Positions 45,297 through 54,884 of a stretch of 64,000 nucleotides of DNA are shown in pieces. Every line of letters starts with the position of its first letter. The stretch's first letter is position 1. The translations under genes were made by a program, and so were the position numbers. The stretch covers positions 14,550-78,549 of the forward strand of contig CAMQJB010000002.1 in assembly GCA_947002045.1 (NCBI GenBank), written 5' to 3'. This DNA is from an uncultured Collinsella sp. (GTDB taxonomy: Bacteria; Actinomycetota; Coriobacteriia; Coriobacteriales; Coriobacteriaceae). The notes beneath the pieces were generated by a model that was not told the DNA's origin, did not search any database, and was given only the letters and a program-made list of their open reading frames with translations.

Positions 45297-46154
45297 CTAG
45301 TCGACAAAATACCTCTCGAAGGCGTCCATGTTGTGCCGGTCCGCTGCTGCGGGATCATCGAAATACCTTCCATCGGTAATCTCCTGACCAAGATAGCCCT
45401 CGAACCCATGCGCGTTGAGGACGCGTACGAAATCGTCCATACTGTGCTTTCCATCGCCCCAAACCAGATGGCCATATGGGTCGCCATCAATGAAGCGCAT
45501 GTTCCTTATGGCACCATCGCCAAACTCGGCAAACCACTCTTCAAGGCTCTCGCCGGCGACTCCCATAGCGGTAGTGTCCACCATTGGAGTAAGGTGCGGG
45601 CTGGCTACTTGGTCAAGCATGCGCCTGGCGTCCGCGAGTGTAACCACCAAGTTGCTCTCTTCCGGCCTCAGGCTCTCCATGCAGAGGGTCACGCCGTGCT
45701 CGCCGTCATAGTCCGCAAGAATCGCCAAGTGCTCGGCAGAGCGCTTCCAAGCCTCCTCGCGGTCCTCGTCCCAATCGCCCCAACCGGAGTTGATGGACAT
45801 ATACGGGGCGCCGAGCACCTCGGCGAGCTCGATGCCGTGCTTAAAGTAAGCGAGGCTCCGCTGCGCGTGGAGGGGCTTTCTGGCAGCGTACTGCCACGGA
45901 TACACCACGTTCTCCGGACACAGGGAGCTCACGGAGAGTCCGCGGGACTCGATCTTGCGGCGAAGCTCGTCGGCCTCGAAATACCCCGTGTGGTCCAGCG
46001 TCACGTGCGGCTCGGCCGCCCAAAGCTCGATGGTTTTGAAGCCAAGGCGCTGCTGAGCATCAAGGAAGTAATCGAGCGACCACATGATGTAGTGAATGTT
46101 CATGCCGGCGACCTGCTCGCGACGCAGACGGGGTGTGGAAGCGCTTAAATCCAT
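45297..46154 (-). CDS. frlC: Xylose-isomerase-fold epimerase, FrlC-like
   Basis: 285 residues from the ATG at 46154 with GGAGG upstream. It is a TIM barrel of the AP endonuclease 2/sugar-phosphate epimerase family: GFKTIELWAAEPH, SLCPENVVYPWQYA, CMESLRPEESNLV, MVDTTAMG, and a late YLGQEI. Metal-binding Glu/Asp/His residues (E of CMES, D of MVD, E of GQE) are in place. In the fructoselysine pathway FrlC interconverts fructoselysine and psicoselysine. Position between the transporter and frlB supports that role. Confidence 0.75.
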   Translation of the reverse strand: MDLSASTPRLRREQVAGMNIHYIMWSLDYFLDAQQRLGFKTIELWAAEPHVTLDHTGYFEADELRRKIESRGLSVSSLCPENVVYPWQYAARKPLHAQRSLAYFKHGIELAEVLGAPYMSINSGWGDWDEDREEAWKRSAEHLAILADYDGEHGVTLCMESLRPEESNLVVTLADARRMLDQVASPHLTPMVDTTAMGVAGESLEEWFAEFGDGAIRNMRFIDGDPYGHLVWGDGKHSMDDFVRVLNAHGFEGYLGQEITDGRYFDDPAAADRHNMDAFERYFVD

Positions 46155-46166
46155 GCTGGGCACCTC

Positions 46167-47631
46167 CTACATCGGCAGTAGGCCGGAGATCACAGTCGCG
46201 ACCAATCCGAACAGAACCATGAAGATAAAGAACTTCCAGATGGTCTTCCACCATTGCCCGAAGGAGATCTTCGCCACGGCAAGACCCGCGACGGTCATGC
46301 CCGCAACGGGGCTGATGGTGTTGACGGTCTGGTTCGCGAACTGCAGAGCGGTGACGGCAGCCCCGGGATTGAGGCCCATAAGCTCGGTCAGCGGGCCCAT
46401 GACGGGCATGGTGAGTGCAGCGAGGCCGGAGCTGGAAGGAACCAGCAGCGAAAGCAGGCCGAGGACGATGTACATGAAGGTGGTATAGATGAAGGACGGA
46501 GCGCCCGCAAGGAGTCCGACGAGCCAGTTAAGAATAGAGTCGATGATCATTCCGCCCTCTGCGACGACCAGGATGCCGCGGGCGATGCCGATGATGCAGG
46601 CTGCGTAGGCGAAGTCGGCGATTCCGCGGACGAACTCCTCCGCAATGGTCTTCTCGTCCAGGCCGCCGAGTATGCCGGCAAGAAGGCCCATGGCCAGGAA
46701 CACCATGGAGATCTCGTCCATATACCAGCCCTGGGTAACGAGGCCCCCACACGATAACGCCCATGCCGACCGCGAAATCAATGAGGACGAGCTTGTGGCG
46801 AAGCGTGAACTCCTCTTCGATAGAGGCATCGGTGACAGAGAACTCGATGCGCTTCTGCTTATCGTCCTCATAGGTGATGGAGGACTTGGGATCGAGCTTG
46901 ACGCGGCGCGCGTAGCGCATGGCCCAGAAAATGCCCGCGGCGGTGAAGATGACCCACAGGATGGCGCGGAGCCAAAGCTGGGGATTTCCCTCGATGCCGA
47001 TAACGCCCTGGGCGATCAGCACGTTGAAAGGATCAATAGTGGATGCGCAGTAACCAAGGTTGGGGCCGAGGAAGCAGATGATGAACGCGGTCATGGAGTC
47101 ATACCCGATGCTCAGCATGATGGGGATGAAGATCGCGTAGAACGGCAGCGCCTCCTCGGACATGCCGAACGTGGTGCCGCAGATCGAGAGCAGGATCATG
47201 GAGATGGGGATGATCAAGATGTCCTTGTTCTTCAGCTTCTTGATCACGCGGCTCATGCCGGCGTTTAGGGCGTTGGTCTTGGTGACGATGGCGAACGATC
47301 CGCCGATCAGCAGGACGAACGCGACGACATCGGCCGCAGCCTGAATGCCCTTGGCGGGAGCCTGCAGGACGGCATCGATGCCCTGTCGCAGATCGACGGT
47401 CTCCCCCGTCTCCGAATCGGTGTAGACCTTGTCGACCTCTTGGTACGTTCCGGCTACGGCGACTTCTCGCTCGCCCGCGGCCGTCTGAATGGTCTGGCGG
47501 TCGAACTGACCCGATGGGACGATCCATGTGAGCACCGCGAAGAACACGATCAGCATGAACGCGATGGTGTACACATGGGGAAGCTGGAGATGGAATCTGC
47601 GCTTGGGCTTCTCCTGTTTGGCATCCGGCAT
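46167..47631 (-). pseudogene. YfcC-family transporter with a frameshift at a G-run
   Basis: Two overlapping frames together give one YfcC/AitC-type polytopic carrier of ~487 residues. The first runs from the ATG at 47631 (AGGAGG upstream) through LTWIVPSGQFDRQ, GTTFGMSEEALPFYAIF and GPNLGYCASTIDPFNV to VGMGVIVWG. The second resumes with LVTQGWYMDEISMVFLAMG and ends VISGLLPM at 46167. They join if one base is removed from the five-G run at 46744-46748 (minus strand), giving ...VIVWGLVTQGW. YfcC proteins carry amino acids or peptides, so it fits uptake of an amino-acid-sugar adduct. The break may be a genuine inactivation, a phase-variable tract or a sequencing error. Confidence 0.8.
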
Positions 47632-47692
47632 TCTTAACCTCCTGCCAGAGCAACGATGCTTGCCAAAAATCCTTCACGTATAGGCAAACATC

Positions 47693-47756
47693 TTAGGTTG
47701 TTCTATGTATAACCTGCATGAAGGCGTCGGTCAAGAAACATATTAGGTTGTTCTAT
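47693..47756. promoter_or_regulatory. Paired operator-like repeats upstream of the frl genes
   Basis: TTAGGTTGTTCTAT occurs at 47693-47706 and again at 47743-47756, exactly 50 bases apart in the same orientation. The first is also part of an AGGTT...AACCT inverted repeat. They lie between the transporter start (47631) and the GntR gene, where FrlR-type operators would be expected. Confidence 0.55.
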
Positions 47757-47828
47757 AAGTGGTAACTTTTACGCGCTAAACGGACCTGCCGCGGCAATAC
47801 GAGAACAGCGCTGTGTGAGACAGAGCCG

Positions 47829-48563
47829 CTAGATATCGAAGCTGTAGCGCGAACCCACGTAGTACTGTCTGCCATAGCAGAAGCGCTCTCCGTTGGAATC
47901 GAGAAAGCCCGCGTTCATGAAGAACAGCGGCTCCCCTACTGGGACCTTGAGCTCGCGGGCGGCATCAATTCCCGCACGGGCGATCTCCAGCCTGCAGGGA
48001 TCGGACGAGCAGGGATACCTACCCGTACGCTCCCCCACGGCCTCGAATATCGAACAATTGGAGAGACCGATATCTTTGAGAAATTCGAATCCATCGACAG
48101 GATAGTAGTTGTTCTCGAACAGGACCGGCACGCCGTCTGCGGTACGCACGCGTGAGACCAAGATGAGGTCAGAGCCTTCATCCAAGCCAAAGAAAGAAGC
48201 GAGGTCGCGATCGGCGGCAACGGTCTTGCGGGCAACGACGCGAGCGCCCGCCTTCATGCCGTTTTCAGCGCATGCTTGGGTAAAACTCTGAACATCGTCC
48301 TTCTGATGCACCTTGCGAATTATCTTTGTCGCGGTCACAAACGTACCACGCCCCTGCCGCTTGGTGAGATACCCCTCGCCCACAAGCTCCTCTATTGCGC
48401 GGCGAACCGTGACCCTTCCCACGCCGTACATCTTAGAAAGCTCAAGTTCCGTTGGAATCTGCGAGTCAACGGGATATGTCCCCTGTTCGATATCGCTCTT
48501 AAGCAAATCGAGCACCTGTTGATACAGCGGGGCGGAAGAGCCCCCATCCAGATGCGCATCCAC
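47829..48563 (-). CDS. GntR/UTRA regulator, FrlR-like
   Basis: 244 residues from a GTG at 48563 (GGGAGAG upstream). The N-terminal winged helix (~8-75) shows IPTELELSKMYGVGRVTVRRAI and GYLTKRQGRGTFV; the C-terminal ~160 residues are a UTRA effector-binding domain with SRVRTADGVPVLFENNYYP and FCYGRQYYVGSRYSF. In fructoselysine operons the repressor is FrlR of this family, with fructoselysine-6-phosphate as inducer. It lies just upstream of the transporter and is the likely ligand of the repeats at 47693-47756. Confidence 0.85.
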   Translation of the reverse strand: MDAHLDGGSSAPLYQQVLDLLKSDIEQGTYPVDSQIPTELELSKMYGVGRVTVRRAIEELVGEGYLTKRQGRGTFVTATKIIRKVHQKDDVQSFTQACAENGMKAGARVVARKTVAADRDLASFFGLDEGSDLILVSRVRTADGVPVLFENNYYPVDGFEFLKDIGLSNCSIFEAVGERTGRYPCSSDPCRLEIARAGIDAARELKVPVGEPLFFMNAGFLDSNGERFCYGRQYYVGSRYSFDI

Positions 48564-48817
48564 AAAAACTCTCCCTTTAAGGCGTTCGCGATCTCAACGA
48601 CTCCATTCTACCGCACACGGAAAAATGAGGTTAAACACATAGGGGCCCTGCATGTTTGAGCGTATCGGGAATCTGGTCGCTGATTTCGTCCGCATTTGCT
48701 TGCGAAAAACCAAAACGCTCCTCGCGCTTGGCGAACACGGTGAGGCCCGCCGCCTTGCACGCAGCGATCGATGATGCTCGTGTGATGTTGGCTTCCTTCC
48801 TTTGCTTGCGAGGCGCG
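48564..48817 (-). pseudogene. Gene debris downstream of the LevR-type regulator
   Basis: No intact gene. From ~48776 leftward a few codons match the start of the PTS EIIB gene at 56154 (ACGAGCATCATCG versus ATGAGCATCATCG), and then sequence switches to a C-terminal-looking coding fragment (KAAGLTVFAKREERFGFSQA) ending near 48640. The adjacent 48776-48973 matches 56147-56372. This is a recombination scar where a duplicated PTS operon start was joined to another gene's tail. Confidence 0.5.
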
Positions 48818-51571
48818 TCACTCGTCCTGCTGAGCCGCGGGCCCATCGTTCGGCGTGGCCTGCCTGCGCGGGGCATGCCGGGAATTGATGTAGTCGTATG
48901 CGTAGGCGATCTCCGTGACGGGGACCTCCACGTGGTAATGGGCGGAAATGTCAGAGAAGCTCGTGCGGAATGCCTCGACGAAATCGTTGTGTTCATTGGC
49001 GAAGCGCTGCTCGTCTGCGTAGTTCTCGATGGGGCTTCTGGTCACGAGGCGCTCCACGAGACAACACAGGTGCACGTAGAGCCCCATGCTCACACGAGCG
49101 CCAATCACGTCTCCGGTGAGATGCTGGAGCCGCTCTGCGGCACTCTCGATTTCGCCGAAGAGCTTGTTGGGGTTAAGGATTGTGATGGACTCGACCACGT
49201 TCCTGAGGGTCATGTTCTTGACGAGATTCTGGTGGAACGTGCGCAAGCTGTCAGCGTCGAGCAAGCGTGCGAAGGCGCGGTCTATCTGGGCCGTTCCTTC
49301 GCCGGCGATGAGTTCCTCGAGCGAAATGAACGGGACTCCGTCGGAGTGCGGATTGTCCGTGCCGATGACCGAGCGCACGTTGTACTGGGAGAAGGCGGCA
49401 TCCTCAGATCCGTTATTGGCGAGCTGCCGCCAGTCAACGGCGACAAGCCGCGCGGGGGACTCGCCAGGCAGGCTCTGCGCCACGAGATCGCGGATCCGCG
49501 CAGCTGCGTCAAGTCCGCCTTCGGAGCAGAAGACAATCGCGTCCGGTCGGGCGTTGCGCGCCACGATGTGATAATTACAGGTGCAAGCTGCCGCAGCATC
49601 GTCGAGAACCTCTCGCACGGAGCGACCCGCGATAAGTCCGGCGCCAACCTCCACCGCAAGGCCGGTAGAGGCGTTGTTTATGATGCCGAGCGTCATGCCG
49701 GAGGTGGATTCCAGACTCTTATAAATATCCTGGAGCGATCCCATGTCCACGAGGATGACGACCTCGTCTGCGTAGGAGAAGCGGTCGATGATTTGCTGAA
49801 GAGGAACAGCGACGTCCGTAACCTTCTGGTCGTAGGGCATGTCGATGGCCTCGAAGACCCTCGTGTCAAGAATCCGATTGGCGGCGTCGGCGATGCTCGT
49901 GGCGGTCGAGTAGCCATGACTGAGGACGATACCGACGCTCCGACGACGCTTAGACGGGTCGAGTGCGAGTGCCGCATGCGCAAGGACGAGCAGACACGTG
50001 AGATCGTCGAGTGCGATGCCGAGCGTGGCCTTGAGTTCATCAGCGATGCAGGCGCAGACAGTAACGGCAAAGCGGTTGCGCTGGGCCACGACGCCGCGCA
50101 TGCCGGAAAGCTCGCTTGCATGGGAGCTCTTCCAACGCGAGAGGCTTGCGGGCGGCCACAGCTGGAGGCAGATGCCCTGGGCGATTAGATGCGAGCTCTT
50201 TCGGGACAAATCGATCGAGTAGAGTTCGTTCACGGAAGTGACGACGCTGTCGGCGATCTGCTCGTATGCGTCGGACTTCGAGCGGCCCGGGTTTTGCCCG
50301 AACGCCAGGTAGTCCTCGAGGTCGCGGGCTCGCTCCACCAGCTGAGCGCTGCACGCGCCCCCATCAAGCGTGCCTTCGCGATAGCTCTCGTATGGCTCCA
50401 GCATGGCGTCGAGTACATGCCGTGCGCGGTCGTCCGCCTGGCTTTGGATGCTCCGGGTGGTGTCGATGAGCTGCATGTCGTTCTCGCTGCGCTCGAGTGC
50501 GGAGCCGGCAAGGATTGCGGAGGGAAGCTGGTAGGTGCGAATCTCCAGGCTGTCACCCTTCGTGTCTAGATAGGCCTCGCCGCAACAGTTGGTGATGCAG
50601 TCGCGCAGGCCGCGTACGTTCTCCTCGAAGTTGGTGCCGGCGAGGGCTCGGAAGGCTCCGCGACTTATGAGGATGTCGCGTCCTATGCGTCGGCCCTCCT
50701 CCTTGAGGAAGTGGAGAGTCAGTTCCTCACGCTCCTCCTGGGTGCGCTCGCGCAGAGACGGCACCTGGGCGGACATGGGGATGCGACGCGTGAGGCTGCG
50801 GCACTCGGTACTGTCTGCCTCGTTTGAGGTGGCAAAGATAAGGCGCACAGCAGGGGCTGGCACAATGGCGCCCGCCTGTGCGGAGGCCCACTCCAAGAGC
50901 GCGTCCTGGGCAGCGGGTGAGAGGGCGTCGACGTCCTTGAGATAAACGATGCCGCCGCTCGCCCGATCTGCAGGCCCGCCATCTGCGCACAGGTCGTGAG
51001 TGAGCGCGCGGGCATCGTCTGCGTAATGCGAGCAGTCGATGCTCACAAGCTTGGCTTCCTGCTGCAGGACGCCGACGTTCTTGCCGTATTCGAGGGCAAG
51101 TTCGGCGAGTAGACCCTTGCCGGTTCCCGAGGCGCCACAGAGCAGGATGGGCAGGCCAGCTGGCGGGTACTTGAGCGCGGCGCAGAGCTGTCTGATGCAG
51201 GGCGCAAGGCTCAGCTCGTGACCGATTGCGCGGTCGAAGTCGAGTCGCTCGCCGTTTCCGAGCGTGGCGAAGAGCTGCTCGACCGAAGGGTAGGTGCTAC
51301 GCTCAATGCGAGACTGGAAGAAGCGTTCGAGGGAGCGGCGGTGGAAGTAGCACACCGGTCGTGCCCCTGCTTTCACCACGAGGCCAGCGCGCACGAGCTC
51401 GTTGAGATACTGACTTGCCAGGCTGCGCGAGATGGCGAGCGAGTCGGTTATAGATGCCGTGGTGAAGTGGTCGAGACGGTTCTGGATGCGCCCGCCCCGC
51501 GTGCTGCCAAGCTCGCGCGTGATGCGATCGAGGTAGGCAAGCAGGTCTTTCTGTGTCTCGGGGATGTTCAT
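48818..51571 (-). CDS. LevR-type AAA+/PRD regulator lacking the sigma54 loop
   Basis: 917 residues from the ATG at 51571 (AGGAGG upstream). Order: HTH (~20-75, TASITDSLAISRSLASQYLNEL), AAA+ ATPase (~95-330; Walker A GASGTGKG, Walker B GIVYLKDVDAL), first PRD (~410-510), EIIA-Man-like domain (~520-640, with VGIVLSHGYSTATS), EIIB-like part, and a last PRD (~790-900). LevR proteins activate mannose-family PTS operons through sigma54, using a GAFTGA loop. Here the stretch between DCSHYADDARALTHDLCAD and ASGG is shortened and no GAFTGA is present. It is upstream of the GH32/PTS operon and probably controls it. Confidence 0.85.
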   Translation of the reverse strand: MNIPETQKDLLAYLDRITRELGSTRGGRIQNRLDHFTTASITDSLAISRSLASQYLNELVRAGLVVKAGARPVCYFHRRSLERFFQSRIERSTYPSVEQLFATLGNGERLDFDRAIGHELSLAPCIRQLCAALKYPPAGLPILLCGASGTGKGLLAELALEYGKNVGVLQQEAKLVSIDCSHYADDARALTHDLCADGGPADRASGGIVYLKDVDALSPAAQDALLEWASAQAGAIVPAPAVRLIFATSNEADSTECRSLTRRIPMSAQVPSLRERTQEEREELTLHFLKEEGRRIGRDILISRGAFRALAGTNFEENVRGLRDCITNCCGEAYLDTKGDSLEIRTYQLPSAILAGSALERSENDMQLIDTTRSIQSQADDRARHVLDAMLEPYESYREGTLDGGACSAQLVERARDLEDYLAFGQNPGRSKSDAYEQIADSVVTSVNELYSIDLSRKSSHLIAQGICLQLWPPASLSRWKSSHASELSGMRGVVAQRNRFAVTVCACIADELKATLGIALDDLTCLLVLAHAALALDPSKRRRSVGIVLSHGYSTATSIADAANRILDTRVFEAIDMPYDQKVTDVAVPLQQIIDRFSYADEVVILVDMGSLQDIYKSLESTSGMTLGIINNASTGLAVEVGAGLIAGRSVREVLDDAAAACTCNYHIVARNARPDAIVFCSEGGLDAAARIRDLVAQSLPGESPARLVAVDWRQLANNGSEDAAFSQYNVRSVIGTDNPHSDGVPFISLEELIAGEGTAQIDRAFARLLDADSLRTFHQNLVKNMTLRNVVESITILNPNKLFGEIESAAERLQHLTGDVIGARVSMGLYVHLCCLVERLVTRSPIENYADEQRFANEHNDFVEAFRTSFSDISAHYHVEVPVTEIAYAYDYINSRHAPRRQATPNDGPAAQQDE

Positions 51572-52119
51572 GCGGCTGGTCCTCCTTTCGTCCCACACCT
51601 TACGGGCGGGGTGGTGCTCGGGACGGGTTGGCGCCCGCGTTTTGTCACGGGCACGTGAACTTCGGCACTCCATGATACATCTGTAGTGGCATATGGCGAC
51701 TTCTCGACACCTGCGCTCGACACAGCGAGCGGCAACAGCGCTGTCCGCCGAGCGCCTCACGGGCGTATCCCAACCGTAGGAGTGCGCTTTGCCACCTTTG
51801 ACTGCCTCCCTGTCGGCAAGCGGCTCGCCGTTCGCTCCGTCTCTGACCACATCGCTCGAATCGACTCTGCCGCCGGCGCTGTGGTGGCCGTCGTGCCCGC
51901 AAAGGTCATCAAGCAGGCCGACGAGGTCACCGCGGGCAAGGTCTCCCTCGTCGACGCACTCAGGAATCTGTAGGCGAGGCCCCTAAGGCCGCCTCGCTGT
52001 CGGCAGCCCGGGGCCATGTGCCATCAGGGCACAGGACGAGTCCGGTCGCCGGAATGCGGCCGGACCCGTTGTTCGCGTGTTTTGCTGGGGGAGTCGCTGT
52101 GGCGACGAGGTTCACTGGC
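51572..52119. other. Promoter region and gene remnant between regulator and GH32 gene
   Basis: 51572-51783 is the upstream region of the regulator and matches 56373-56620. From ~51787 a plus-strand open piece of ~60 codons (RFATFDCLPVGKRLAVRS to SLVDALRNL, stop 51971-51973) has coding-like composition but no proper start; it looks like a C-terminal remnant of an unidentified gene. A GCGAGGC/GCCTCGC hairpin near 51975-52000 follows it. Confidence 0.45.
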
Positions 52120-53556
52120 TTACTTTTCCTGTTCGCGCAGCCCCTTCGCCAAGGCTATGTTGGACAGTTTGAGTTCGCCATTCGTTACCGTAACAGCAAG
52201 CGAGTGGCCGAACTTCTCGCAGACGCGTGTCGTGAGTGCGGTACCGTCGAGGTAGAGGACGAGGATGTTGTCGTCAACGATGAGCTGCAGGTGGTAAGAA
52301 CGCCCGGACTCGAGCCAGACTGGCCTCCAAAGCCCCTTATCCATTACGCGGAACCACTTGTAACAGGGGCTCTTGTCGAACGAGAGCCGATTCGCGTCGA
52401 GGTCGAAGCGGTATTCGTACGACTCGTCGGTCTCGAGATTCTTGTAGGCTCGAATTGAGAAGTCGCAAGCGTCCCTGAACGTCACGTCTGCCTCGAAGCA
52501 GAAGATCTCGCCTGCGTTTTCGGTGATTACGCACTCCGTTCGTTCGTGGTCTCCGCGAAGCTCGATATCCGGGACGGCATCAGGGCACTCGAACGCATCC
52601 TTTATGCTTTGGGGAGGGCGAACGCCGAGGGTGCCATTGGGGCGCTGGTACACCTCATGGGGCATAAACGAGCCACCCCAAAGCCAGTTGGCCCGGTCAT
52701 CGTCGTTCTCGCGCGTGGGGACCCAGCCGGACAGAATCCTGCGCGATCCGTCGAAGGCGGTCCGTCCGGCGTAATACGCCCTCCCGTCGAAGGCGTCATC
52801 TCTCGGCTTCTCCCACGGACCGTAGAGATCGCGGCTCATGCGGTAGACGATCTTGTTCTCGTCGCTGTACTCAGAGTAGACCAGGTACCACCAATCGCCA
52901 ATTTTAAAAATGTCTGGCATTTCGAACATGGTGTAGAGGCCGGGGGCCCAGAAGTCGCCCTTGAACTGCCAGTGCTCGAGGTCCTTCGACGTAAAGTGAA
53001 CGAGCCTGCCAGTTTGGAGGGTTTTGGAGGGGTCGTCTCCCTTACGCGTGCCCAGTACGAGGAGGTATTCCTTCCGGTCGTCATCCCATATTACGAAAGG
53101 GTCGCGCCAGTTGCGCCCATCGTATCCTGGCTGAGGCGTGAGCTCTACTGCAACGCCCGTCTTTTTCCACGTCGCATAATCATCCGAGCAGGCCTTCGCC
53201 TGCATGAGCACCTGGGACGTTTTGCCTTCTCGCAGGTAGTTGCGGTTGAACCCGGTATAGAAAGCGCGTACCTCCCCTTTTGCCTCGTAAACGGTTCCGG
53301 CGTAGATGAACTGGTCTTGGTCGTCTTCTCCGCCGTGGGGGATCGCCGTTCCGTGTTCCTGGTACGTCACGAAGTCCTGGGTGGTCGCGAGCGACCACCC
53401 AAAGGGCTGTCCTTCGGCAAGCGGAGCGGGGTCGCGCGTGTCACGCTGGTGGTATAGATAGAACGTGCCGTCCTTGCCGAAGGGCATGACGTCTCCCACC
53501 CACACGTCCTTCGGTTGGTAGAACAGGTGCTGGTTATTGGTCGGGACTTTGCGCAT
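52120..53556 (-). CDS. GH32 beta-fructosidase-type glycoside hydrolase
   Basis: 478 residues. Five-blade propeller plus C-terminal beta-sandwich. The nucleophile region reads VWVGDVMPFG in place of the common WMNDPNG but keeps an aspartate. The transition-state motif NWRDPFVIW (RDP) and the acid/base motif MFEMPDIFKIG (E-x-P) are present. No signal peptide, so it acts inside the cell, on a fructoside imported by the adjacent mannose-family PTS. It is the last gene of the order EIIB-EIIC-EIID-EIIA-GH32. Substrate could be a (phospho)fructo-oligosaccharide or sucrose-like sugar. Confidence 0.85.
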   Translation of the reverse strand: MRKVPTNNQHLFYQPKDVWVGDVMPFGKDGTFYLYHQRDTRDPAPLAEGQPFGWSLATTQDFVTYQEHGTAIPHGGEDDQDQFIYAGTVYEAKGEVRAFYTGFNRNYLREGKTSQVLMQAKACSDDYATWKKTGVAVELTPQPGYDGRNWRDPFVIWDDDRKEYLLVLGTRKGDDPSKTLQTGRLVHFTSKDLEHWQFKGDFWAPGLYTMFEMPDIFKIGDWWYLVYSEYSDENKIVYRMSRDLYGPWEKPRDDAFDGRAYYAGRTAFDGSRRILSGWVPTRENDDDRANWLWGGSFMPHEVYQRPNGTLGVRPPQSIKDAFECPDAVPDIELRGDHERTECVITENAGEIFCFEADVTFRDACDFSIRAYKNLETDESYEYRFDLDANRLSFDKSPCYKWFRVMDKGLWRPVWLESGRSYHLQLIVDDNILVLYLDGTALTTRVCEKFGHSLAVTVTNGELKLSNIALAKGLREQEK

Positions 53557-53585
53557 GTCTCGTCCTCCTTACTGTCGCGTCTTTC

Positions 53586-53990
53586 CTATTCGTCTTCTTC
53601 GTCAACGTCCGGAGTAAGATCTCCGAGGTAGACGAGCTGCTCTTTGGCTTGGGTGACGACATGCCTCACCACATCGGGAGTAAGCTGTCCGGCGTGGAGC
53701 GAGAGCTCGAGGGCCACGGGAAGGTTTACGCCGGTCACTATGAACGCGCCTCGCGGAGCCGAGCAGGCTACGAGCTGGTTTACGCTGCCCTGAAGGATGT
53801 CGGTGAGAACGAGGGTCTCGTCATCTTCGGCGATGCCCTCGAATGCGCTGGCGAGCTTCTCCTCGAGCGGGGTTTCGTCTGTAAACGCGCAGACAACCCT
53901 GATGTCGTGCCCCGGTCCTATGATGGCCTTGAGCGTGTCTCCGAGTCCGGCTGCCAGGCCGTAGTGCGATGCAATGATGATGTGCCTCAT
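53586..53990 (-). CDS. PTS EIIA, mannose/fructose family
   Basis: 134 residues with the EIIA-Man opening MRHIIIASHYGLAAGL; His9 is the phosphorylation site. LTDILQGSVNQLV matches the family's D-x-x-G-x-x-x-N loop. It stands as a separate protein here, unlike ManX at 60976, where EIIA and EIIB are fused. It lies between EIID and the GH32 gene, 29-33 bases from each. Confidence 0.92.
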   Translation of the reverse strand: MRHIIIASHYGLAAGLGDTLKAIIGPGHDIRVVCAFTDETPLEEKLASAFEGIAEDDETLVLTDILQGSVNQLVACSAPRGAFIVTGVNLPVALELSLHAGQLTPDVVRHVVTQAKEQLVYLGDLTPDVDEEDE

Positions 53991-54023
53991 AATGCGTCCT
54001 TTGTGGGTTGGTCTAGCCCTAGG

Positions 54024-54884
54024 CTAGGCAGCAAGAATGCCGAAAGCCGCGCACACCCACGAGATGATGAGGATGCCGAGGACAATCTTGTTGATGCTGA
54101 CCTTGCGCTTGACGAGGGCGTAGACGATGGCTGTGGCTATTACGGGCAGCATGCCGACCATGATTTGGTCGAGGATGCCCGTCTGGACGTCGAGCGTGAC
54201 GTCACCCATGGTGAACGTGAGACCACACGAGACCTTGATGACGGTGGGGATGAGCGCACCGACGACCATCATGCCAAGTGCCGACGTCGACTCGGTGAAA
54301 ACGGACATCTTCTCGGCAAGGGTCGTGAAGAGCTTGTCGCCGAACTTATAGCCTATGCGCCAGTCAAAGAGCTTCCATACGAAGATGGCGATGGCGACGG
54401 CGAGCCAGAGAAGCACGCCGACGGGGTTTCCCGCCTGTCCCATGTAGGCGGCGATGGAGCCGAAGATGGTGGGAATGAGGATGGCGAAGATCGTATCGCC
54501 GACTCCTGAGAGGGAGCCCATGAGGCCAATCTTAAGGTCTTGGACCGCGTCGATGGCGTCATTGTGCCCCTTGTCCTCCAAGGCTAGGCCGGCGCCGAGG
54601 AGCAGGCCGCTTACCTGGGGAGTCGCATTGTAATAGCGATAGGTGCTCAGAAGTGACCTGCGGTAGCCCTCCTCGTCTCCTGCATAGATCTTGCGCAGGG
54701 CGGGTTCGGTTGCGAACATGACCGCCGGGGCACACTGGGACTCATAGTTATAGATGGACGCGCCGAGCATCCAGCGGCGGCCGCAACGGTCGAGATCGGA
54801 AACGGTGAGGACTGGCTGGTACGTTCCGTCTGCCAGGCGGGTTGGCGCTTCGTTTGCCTTGGTGGCGTTAACTTCGTTACTCAT
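54024..54884 (-). CDS. PTS EIID, mannose/fructose family
   Basis: 286 residues of the ManZ/LevG type: DRCGRRWMLGASIYNYESQCAP near the N-terminus, GLMGSLSGVGDTIF in the middle, and a single C-terminal span. Its ATG overlaps the EIIC stop by eight bases (ATGAGTAA). It forms the membrane complex with EIIC. Confidence 0.93.
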   Translation of the reverse strand: MSNEVNATKANEAPTRLADGTYQPVLTVSDLDRCGRRWMLGASIYNYESQCAPAVMFATEPALRKIYAGDEEGYRRSLLSTYRYYNATPQVSGLLLGAGLALEDKGHNDAIDAVQDLKIGLMGSLSGVGDTIFAILIPTIFGSIAAYMGQAGNPVGVLLWLAVAIAIFVWKLFDWRIGYKFGDKLFTTLAEKMSVFTESTSALGMMVVGALIPTVIKVSCGLTFTMGDVTLDVQTGILDQIMVGMLPVIATAIVYALVKRKVSINKIVLGILIISWVCAAFGILAA

